Assembly: GCA_002506175.1 (NCBI GenBank)
Contig: DAXB01000037.1
Span: forward strand, 1-10,561
Direction: 5' to 3'
Length of the DNA stretch: 10,561 nucleotides
Source of the DNA: Methanomassiliicoccaceae archaeon UBA113
Lineage (GTDB): Archaea > Thermoplasmatota > Thermoplasmata > Methanomassiliicoccales > Methanomethylophilaceae
Position numbers and translations under genes: made by a program
Part shown: piece by piece, positions 6,300-10,561 of the stretch
Position numbering within the stretch: position 1 is the stretch's first letter
How the letters are laid out: every line of letters starts with the position of its first letter
Notes under the pieces: model-generated
Database searches by the model: none
The model's input: the letters and a program-made list of their open reading frames with translations, nothing else
Told to the model about the DNA's origin: nothing

Positions 6300-7112
6300 A
6301 TGGCCGAACGCTGCGATGACCCCGATATGCCAGTGTACATCCTGAGATCCACATCCTGGAACCCCTGGCACGGATGCCATAGAGTCAGCGAAGGGTGCAG
6401 GAACTGCTACATGTTCCTCGGAAACGAAGCAAGGGGGGTTCCGGGCAGCGATATGGTCATGCTGTCCAAGACGCAGTTCGACCTACCTCTGAGAAGGAAC
6501 AGAGATGGCGGCTACGTGCTGAAAGACAAACTTGTCCTGACCTCCATGACCGGGGATTTCTTCATAGAGGAGGCAGACAGCTGGAGGGATGATGCGTGGG
6601 ACATCATCCGCAAGAGGAAGGACCTGACGTTCGAGATACTCACCAAGAGGCCCCATAGGATCGTGGACTGCCTCCCCAAAGACTGGGAGGACGGATATCC
6701 TAACGTCCGCCTGTCGGTAAGTGCGGAAGACCAGAAGAGCTGGGACGAACGCGTGGGCATCCTCATGGACATCCCATCCGTGAAGCGGGATGTTTTCCTC
6801 GCCCCGATGATAGGTGAAGTGGATGCCGAAGCATTGCTCTCGAAGAGAAGGATAGACTGCATCTACCTCGGCGGAGAGTACGGCGGAAAACCGAGGCCGT
6901 GCGATATCAAATGGGTGCAATCCGTAAGGGAATCGTGCATCAGGAACGGAGTGTCGTTCTTCTGGAGAAACTGCGGAGAACTTATGATAGATGAAGGTCA
7001 GATGATTCATCTGTCATCCATTCGCGAACAGGAGATATACTGCAGGAACCATCCCATGGACCATATCGTGGACGATCCCCTTCCGAAATCGATGCAGACC
7101 ACGCTGTTCTAA
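6300..7112 (+). CDS. DUF5131 family protein (phage Gp37/Gp68-like, three-Cys motif)
   Basis: 270 aa from the chosen ATG. The family signature lies near the N-terminus: TSWNPWHGC followed by a C-X6-C-X2-C cluster within HGCHRVSEGCRNCYMF, suited to a metal or iron-sulfur site. Further family-like segments are LVLTSMTGDFF, FEILTKRPHRI, NVRLSVSAEDQ, RDVFLAPMIGEVD and IDCIYLGGEYGGKPRPCDI. COG4422/Gp37-type proteins occur in phages and mobile elements and are often paired with a TcmP partner, which is not seen nearby. The biochemical activity is unknown; a radical-SAM-like role has been suggested for such clusters but the spacing is not the classic CxxxCxxC. The start is uncertain: ATGs at 6294, 6300 and 6327 all precede the conserved region, and none has a clear ribosome site. 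Its stop is 1 nt from that of the convergent PAP2 gene. Confidence 0.85.
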   Translation: MAERCDDPDMPVYILRSTSWNPWHGCHRVSEGCRNCYMFLGNEARGVPGSDMVMLSKTQFDLPLRRNRDGGYVLKDKLVLTSMTGDFFIEEADSWRDDAWDIIRKRKDLTFEILTKRPHRIVDCLPKDWEDGYPNVRLSVSAEDQKSWDERVGILMDIPSVKRDVFLAPMIGEVDAEALLSKRRIDCIYLGGEYGGKPRPCDIKWVQSVRESCIRNGVSFFWRNCGELMIDEGQMIHLSSIREQEIYCRNHPMDHIVDDPLPKSMQTTLF

Positions 7113-7113
7113 T

Positions 7114-7995
7114 TCAGTTCAGGAATTTCCACTTCTTCATTAGCATCGGATAACCGGCGAACGCCCACGGCATCATGATCAGTCCGCCGATGAGGGTGCC
7201 GTACACGGGATCCAAAGCCAGGAACACTACGAGGATGATTGCCGAAGTCAGTATTCCGATCAGGTACCTCTTGGCATGCTTCTTCCATGACAGCTCCGGA
7301 ATCTCGTACTTCACATACACATGCTCCAGAGCCCTTCCGATGAACACCCCGTAGAAGAATCCCATATACTCTGTCAGAGAGGGGATGTCCGCTCCCCAGA
7401 AGAAGTACGCAACGATGAACATCACTGTGAAGAACACCACATAAGCCGCAGTGACGATCCAGTATGCCTTCTCGCTCGTATAGGAATAATCGATGAGCTT
7501 CCATGCGATGATCGCGGATGCGACACCTATGCTCACTCCCACGATGATATCCAGAGGGGTATGGACGCATAGGATCAGCCTTGCCGACACGACCAGAACG
7601 ATCAGGAGGACCAGAAGGATCTTGGAGATCATATGCTTGGAAAAACATGCAGCTGCACCGAATGCGGATGTCACTATGGCGGAATGACCGCTCGGACACG
7701 ATAATCCGTCTGCATGAACGCCCTGCACCTCTATGATCCTCGGATCGAGGTCCCAAGGACGGGGCATGGCGATACCGAACTTGACCGTCATGCTGAAGAC
7801 CATAGCGGATACGCAACCGACCCCTATGACCTCCCCTTGCCTCTTATTGATGCACCAGTAGAACAGGAAAGCTATCAGGATGGGGAGGATCAGATACATG
7901 ACTCTCGAAGAACAAGCTACGGCCAGCTGCTCGAAGAACGGATTCGCCAGCCTGAACTCCTGTATCCCGTACAGTATCTCTACCCCAGTCCACAT
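7114..7995 (-). CDS. PAP2-family membrane phosphatase
   Basis: Integral membrane phosphatase of 293 aa. The three PAP2 catalytic motifs are intact: K-X6-RP in KFGIAMPRP (72-80), PSGH (101-104), and S-X-R-X5-H-X3-D in SARLILCVHTPLD (137-149), with H104, R139 and H145 catalytic by analogy. The N-terminal helix (about 32-48) and the segments around 56-70, 103-118, 125-143, 148-166, 179-198, 207-220, 244-260 and 265-283 are hydrophobic, making it longer than the minimal six-TM PAP2 core by a C-terminal pair of helices. Likely substrates are lipid phosphates or prenyl diphosphates, such as recycling of polyprenyl carriers for glycosylation; the sequence does not distinguish these. No ribosome site precedes the ATG, and a TATA box 26 nt upstream indicates a leaderless mRNA. 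Confidence 0.92.
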   Translation of the reverse strand: MWTGVEILYGIQEFRLANPFFEQLAVACSSRVMYLILPILIAFLFYWCINKRQGEVIGVGCVSAMVFSMTVKFGIAMPRPWDLDPRIIEVQGVHADGLSCPSGHSAIVTSAFGAAACFSKHMISKILLVLLIVLVVSARLILCVHTPLDIIVGVSIGVASAIIAWKLIDYSYTSEKAYWIVTAAYVVFFTVMFIVAYFFWGADIPSLTEYMGFFYGVFIGRALEHVYVKYEIPELSWKKHAKRYLIGILTSAIILVVFLALDPVYGTLIGGLIMMPWAFAGYPMLMKKWKFLN

Positions 7996-8016
7996 GATGC
8001 GATGATGCGCATATCC

Positions 8017-8024
8017 CTATAAAA
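8017..8024 (-). promoter_or_regulatory. TATA box of the PAP2 gene
   Basis: TTTTATAG on the minus strand, centred 26 nt upstream of the ATG at 7995. It is the clearest archaeal TATA box in the window and supports leaderless transcription. Confidence 0.62.
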
Positions 8025-8117
8025 CCCCCAACCACCGAATGACGGCCTATCGGAGGACGGTATGGTGCCGAGAAGATTGGCAACGTCATGAAAGGACGAC
8101 CGATGAGTAAATGGATG

Positions 8118-8135
8118 CGATCCTGAAAAGGATCG
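8118..8135 (-). terminator. Weak hairpin after the Fic gene
   Basis: CGATCC (8118-8123), six-nt loop, GGATCG (8130-8135), starting 13 nt beyond the Fic stop. On the minus strand the loop is TTTTCA and no T tract follows the stem closely, so termination activity is uncertain. Confidence 0.35.
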
Positions 8136-8148
8136 GGGAGCTCACCGG

Positions 8149-9387
8149 TCACTCCTTGCCGGAGTAAGCATAGGTCGTCCTGTGACCTTCCCTTCCGCAG
8201 ATGCTGACGAATCCGCAGTCTGCAAGCCTCAGCAGGTCCCTGCGTATGTTCTGTTCCGAGGTGCGGTACTTTGCACTCAGGTCGTACACCGACAGGGGAT
8301 AAGCCGAAGCCTTCAGCTCGGCGAGGAGCTCCCCCTGTCTCGTGTTGAACCCGTACACACGGACATCCTTGAGGGATTCGTCCTGCTCCTTTATCCTCCT
8401 GTCGAGGTACTCGGTGAAGATATCCATGGATCTGCGGATGGATCTGAGGCTGTAGTCGATGAAGTAGGTGATGTCGTTTCCGTCGGTCTCGGATCTCAGG
8501 AACGACCCGATATAACCGTCGTATGTTTCCTCCACAGCCTTGGATACCGCAAGGTAATCCATGAAATCATAGCCCTCCCTGAGGGCACACCAGTAGAACA
8601 TGGCCCTGGCAGTGCGACCGTTGCCGTCCGGGAATGGATGGAGATAGCACAAGGCGAAATGGAGAATGACCGCCTTTACCATCGGGTGGGTGGAACGGTC
8701 CGCTTCGTTTACGAAGACGAACAGATCTTCGAGCGCCGACTCCACCCCCGTGTGATCCATCTGTGAACGAGGACACTGAAGGGTAACGATGTCCTCCTCT
8801 TCGAACCATTTGGTCACATCAGACCGGAGTGAACGCATTATTGTCGCGTTCACCTCCCTTAGGAGGTCCATGTCCAATGGTTCGTCGAGCCTGTTCCTGA
8901 CATACAGCAGAGCCTCATACTCGTTCACTGCTGCCTGCTGCTGCATGTCGGCAGGGCGTTCCCGGTTCCTAAGCATCCTCTTCGTTTCCTTGGGATCGCA
9001 AGGGTGGCCAGAGATACGTGCGGAAGCTATGGATTCCTCCATGATGGATCCGGTGGCGTACATGGGTCTCCTTCTCTCCCCGATGGCTGCAGGCATGAGC
9101 CCCTTGGCAAGACTCGCATCCAGCTCATGGAGGATGCTCCTGGACTCCCCGGTCAGATTATACTCGAATCTGGTGTCGGACAGCTCCAGGACCAGGGCCG
9201 TTCCGGCTCTCAGAACCTTCATGAAGGTCCAAAGAGCTTCGCGGCTGGTCGATCCGCAGTCCATTTCCTGCAGATCGTCCCAATGAAGATACCTCCCGTT
9301 CAGCTCCTTGGCCTGTTGCCGCACACTCAGATCGACAGTGATCTTTCCTCCTAGCGACAGCTCCGGTGCTGCTTCCGGGGTCTTCAT
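8149..9387 (-). CDS. Fic-family protein (predicted AMP/NMP-transferase) with C-terminal winged helix
   Basis: Predicted protein-modifying enzyme, 412 aa. The N-terminal part carries the YLHWDDL (34-40) region and a family-typical FEYNLTGESRSILHELDASL stretch (74-93). The Fic core has the complete catalytic motif HPFPDGNGRTAR (250-261; H250 catalytic, D254 metal ligand, and the GNGR anion hole). The upstream inhibitory helix reads EESIASARISGHP (117-129): it aligns with S/T-X3-E-G, but the glutamate that blocks ATP in related proteins is Ser126. The C-terminus (about 352-410) looks like a winged helix: ELLAELKASAYPLSVYDLSA, then SEQNIRRDLLRLADCGFVSI. The target is unknown. A GTG start 15 nt upstream exists, but the ATG at 9387 lies 25 nt from the TATA-like box and would be leaderless. 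No antitoxin gene adjoins it. Confidence 0.9.
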   Translation of the reverse strand: MKTPEAAPELSLGGKITVDLSVRQQAKELNGRYLHWDDLQEMDCGSTSREALWTFMKVLRAGTALVLELSDTRFEYNLTGESRSILHELDASLAKGLMPAAIGERRRPMYATGSIMEESIASARISGHPCDPKETKRMLRNRERPADMQQQAAVNEYEALLYVRNRLDEPLDMDLLREVNATIMRSLRSDVTKWFEEEDIVTLQCPRSQMDHTGVESALEDLFVFVNEADRSTHPMVKAVILHFALCYLHPFPDGNGRTARAMFYWCALREGYDFMDYLAVSKAVEETYDGYIGSFLRSETDGNDITYFIDYSLRSIRRSMDIFTEYLDRRIKEQDESLKDVRVYGFNTRQGELLAELKASAYPLSVYDLSAKYRTSEQNIRRDLLRLADCGFVSICGREGHRTTYAYSGKE

Positions 9388-9407
9388 AGTACTACATGGC
9401 ACTTCTA

Positions 9408-9416
9408 TTATTTAAT
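9408..9416 (-). promoter_or_regulatory. TATA-like box of the Fic gene
   Basis: ATTAAATAA on the minus strand, within the longer TATAATTAAATAATAG. The centre is 25 nt upstream of the ATG at 9387, matching the PAP2 promoter geometry and favouring that start over the upstream GTG. Confidence 0.5.
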
Positions 9417-9418
9417 TA

Positions 9419-9436
9419 TAACTTTATGTAAAGTTA
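9419..9436. repeat. Palindrome abutting the Fic promoter, candidate operator
   Basis: TAACTTTA, TG, TAAAGTTA: perfect 8-bp arms with a 2-bp centre. It lies directly upstream of the TATA-like box, where a bound protein could block TBP/TFB or act as activator. An extra AAAGTTA half-site follows at 9438-9444. The winged helix at the C-terminus of the Fic protein makes autoregulation a reasonable guess. Confidence 0.45.
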
Positions 9437-9670
9437 AAAGTTAAAAATTAATGTAAAAAGAATTATTGAAACTCGAAAAAAATCCTAACATTACTCAAAA
9501 AAATAGTTCACAGAGCTAATTGCCCAAAATGATATCCACACGAATTGGATCAAGAAATGAAAAGCTACGCGAACTATGTATTATTCTTTGAATTAATCCA
9601 AATCAACAAATAAAAACAATAAAACAAACAACTCTAGATAAATAATAAATATCGACCACAGCTCTGTTCA
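9437..9670. other. AT-rich intergenic stretch without recognisable genes
   Basis: These bases are strongly A/T-rich, with repeated A runs and stops in all frames at short intervals. Apart from the half-site noted at its left edge I see no gene, RNA or clear repeat here. It may be decayed sequence. Confidence 0.5.
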
Positions 9671-9730
9671 CTTATCCAGATAAGACCCGTGTGTGCTAGG
9701 CCGCTGTATGCAGCAATCAAAGCCCACGGG
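9671..9730. repeat. GC-rich patch with nested inverted repeats
   Basis: CTTATC-CA-GATAAG (9671-9684) is followed by an outer stem CCCGTG (9686-9691) with CACGGG (9725-9730), which encloses GCTG-TATG-CAGC (9703-9714). The patch stands out against AT-rich surroundings. Its right end overlaps the last codons of the broken DUF3800 gene, so on the minus strand it may form that gene's 3' end structure. Confidence 0.42.
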
Positions 9731-10325
9731 CAACGGATACTTTATTCATTATTATTTCAAAACAAGCTATATCATGATACTCGTAGGCGCGTCTTATAGA
9801 TCCTGCAACAAAATCAACTACTGTATACACTTATACTGAGCTGAGTCAACTTTTATGCTACGTCTGACATTTTTCCGATAAGAAGAAGAAACAGATTCTG
9901 CCATTTTTGAAAACTCGTTTGCTGTTACGGATGATATTGAATCCAGATAGATTCCAACATCGTTACGTTTCAACACATAGCCGATTTCTTTAACAATTCA
10001 AATAATACGGCCTAATCAAATCATTGCCACGAATATTATTGTATTCTGAAGAATACTTATCAATCGTTACAAAAACAATCTTTACATCTGATTGTGACAG
10101 AGCAACCAATACTCTTCTTTTTGCTTCAGGATATGCAGAATGAAATTTAGGTTCCGATTTAGATGTAGGCAACGAAGAATAAATGCCTTTCAGTATACGA
10201 GGATTGTCTGCTATTATTGCCGCCATAACAAAGAATCTACCGCCGTGACCTGTGTTTCCTGATTCATCGATAGCAATGATAGCCGACACAGAAAAACAAT
10301 CTGACTGCCCTATTTGAATCAACAT
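9717..10325 (-). pseudogene. DUF3800 family gene broken by two compensating frameshifts
   Basis: DUF3800 proteins have an acidic RNase H-like appearance and are common in mobile and defence regions; their activity is poorly defined. The first reading frame (10325-9990) has the N-terminal signature AIDESGNTG and FFVMAAIIAD, then EPKFHSAYPE and VKIVFVTIDKYSSE, and stops at TAA 9992-9990. Shifting frame near 9995-10001 continues the protein: IVKEIGYVLKRND, VGIYLDS, FSKMAESVSSSYRKNVRRS, KVDSAQYKCIQ, up to TAG at 9823-9821. Shifting back there gives VVDFVAGSIRRAYEYHD, the classic DUF3800 C-terminus, ending at TGA 9719-9717. The shifts equal one extra base, then one missing base, so the original frame is restored. 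Together they make about 200 residues, near full length. No ribosome site precedes the ATG; a TAATAATAG box lies about 20 nt upstream. Sequencing error is an alternative to true decay. Confidence 0.78.
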
Positions 10326-10340
10326 GACTACATGTGTTGA

Positions 10341-10350
10341 ACTATTATTA
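10341..10350 (-). promoter_or_regulatory. TATA-like box of the DUF3800 gene
   Basis: TAATAATAGT on the minus strand, roughly 20 nt upstream of the ATG at 10325, slightly closer than at the PAP2 and Fic genes. In this AT-rich DNA such boxes arise easily by chance. Confidence 0.33.
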
Positions 10351-10450
10351 CAACAACAGATTACAACTGAAATCTACTGAAAAACAGCATTTTGAACACG
10401 AAGACCGTTTCCAACTTAAGATGAACGTCAAAAACAACTCGACTACATAT

Positions 10451-10496
10451 AATCTGATACGACCATGCATCAGATTGCATTGTACGACCATACAAT
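10451..10496. repeat. Two adjacent hairpins sharing the sequence TACGACCAT
   Basis: AATCTGAT/ATCAGATT (10451-10458, 10469-10476) encloses a 10-nt loop, and ATTGTA/TACAAT (10479-10484, 10491-10496) encloses CGACCA. TACGACCAT occurs in both, at 10458-10466 and 10483-10491, a 25-nt period, although the stems differ. The region 10351-10561 has no supportable gene otherwise. Confidence 0.45.
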
Positions 10497-10561
10497 CAAT
10501 AAGCGGCGGAACTCACCGATTGTTAATTAGTCATATGAAAATGACCAGTGACAAAAACAAG

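Noticed and set aside
9686..9730. A tRNA-like cloverleaf in the GC-rich patch.
   Set aside because: No T-arm consensus, no anticodon stem of proper size, and too short for a tRNA.
9821..9823. In-frame TAG in the DUF3800 middle segment read as pyrrolysine.
   Set aside because: Read-through gives a sequence unlike DUF3800 and a stop soon after; a one-base frame change restores the family C-terminus exactly.
10451..10496. Start of a CRISPR array.
   Set aside because: The repeated unit is only 9 nt with a 25-nt period, there are only two copies, and the stems differ.
10535..10561. ATG-initiated plus-strand frame running off the right edge.
   Set aside because: Only nine codons are visible, with no ribosome site and a poorly spaced TATA-like box; cannot be supported.

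Overview
The window looks archaeal. Four minus-strand genes start about 20-26 nt downstream of TATA-like boxes with no Shine-Dalgarno, which is the layout of leaderless archaeal transcripts. None of the ten intact genes ends in TAG (eight TGA, two TAA). With moderate GC and proteins of gut-Firmicutes flavour, this fits a host-associated Methanomassiliicoccales-like archaeon (Thermoplasmata). That placement is inference: the window carries no taxonomic marker gene.

Positions 1-4408 (minus strand) hold a tightly packed four-gene operon, read right to left. It encodes a STAS anti-sigma-factor-antagonist-like protein, a six-TM SpoIIE-type PP2C phosphatase fused to a C-terminal GHKL (RsbW-like) ATPase, a HAD-IB phosphatase and an FGGY sugar kinase. 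Gaps are 10 nt or overlaps of 4 and 8 nt, with strong Shine-Dalgarno sites inside. It resembles a bacterial partner-switching module joined to a kinase/phosphatase pair, in a cell that should lack sigma factors. It is the most interesting system in the window. The 326-nt region upstream (4409-4734) carries three successive perfect inverted repeats.

Positions 4735-6199 hold two small membrane proteins of matching layout (signal peptide, acidic ectodomain, C-terminal TM, basic tail), each followed by a hairpin terminator. They flank a YdeI/OmdA-family gene on the other strand. Positions 6300-7995 hold a DUF5131 (Gp37/Gp68-like) three-Cys protein convergent, with a 1-nt gap, with a PAP2 phosphatase.

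Positions 8149-9387 encode a Fic-family protein with an intact catalytic motif. The glutamate expected in its inhibitory motif is replaced by serine, and a palindrome abuts its promoter. From about 9400 to the right end the DNA becomes markedly AT-rich and looks like an accessory region. It holds a DUF3800 gene broken by two compensating frameshifts (9717-10325), a GC-rich structured patch (9671-9730), and a pair of adjacent hairpins sharing the loop sequence TACGACCAT (10451-10496).
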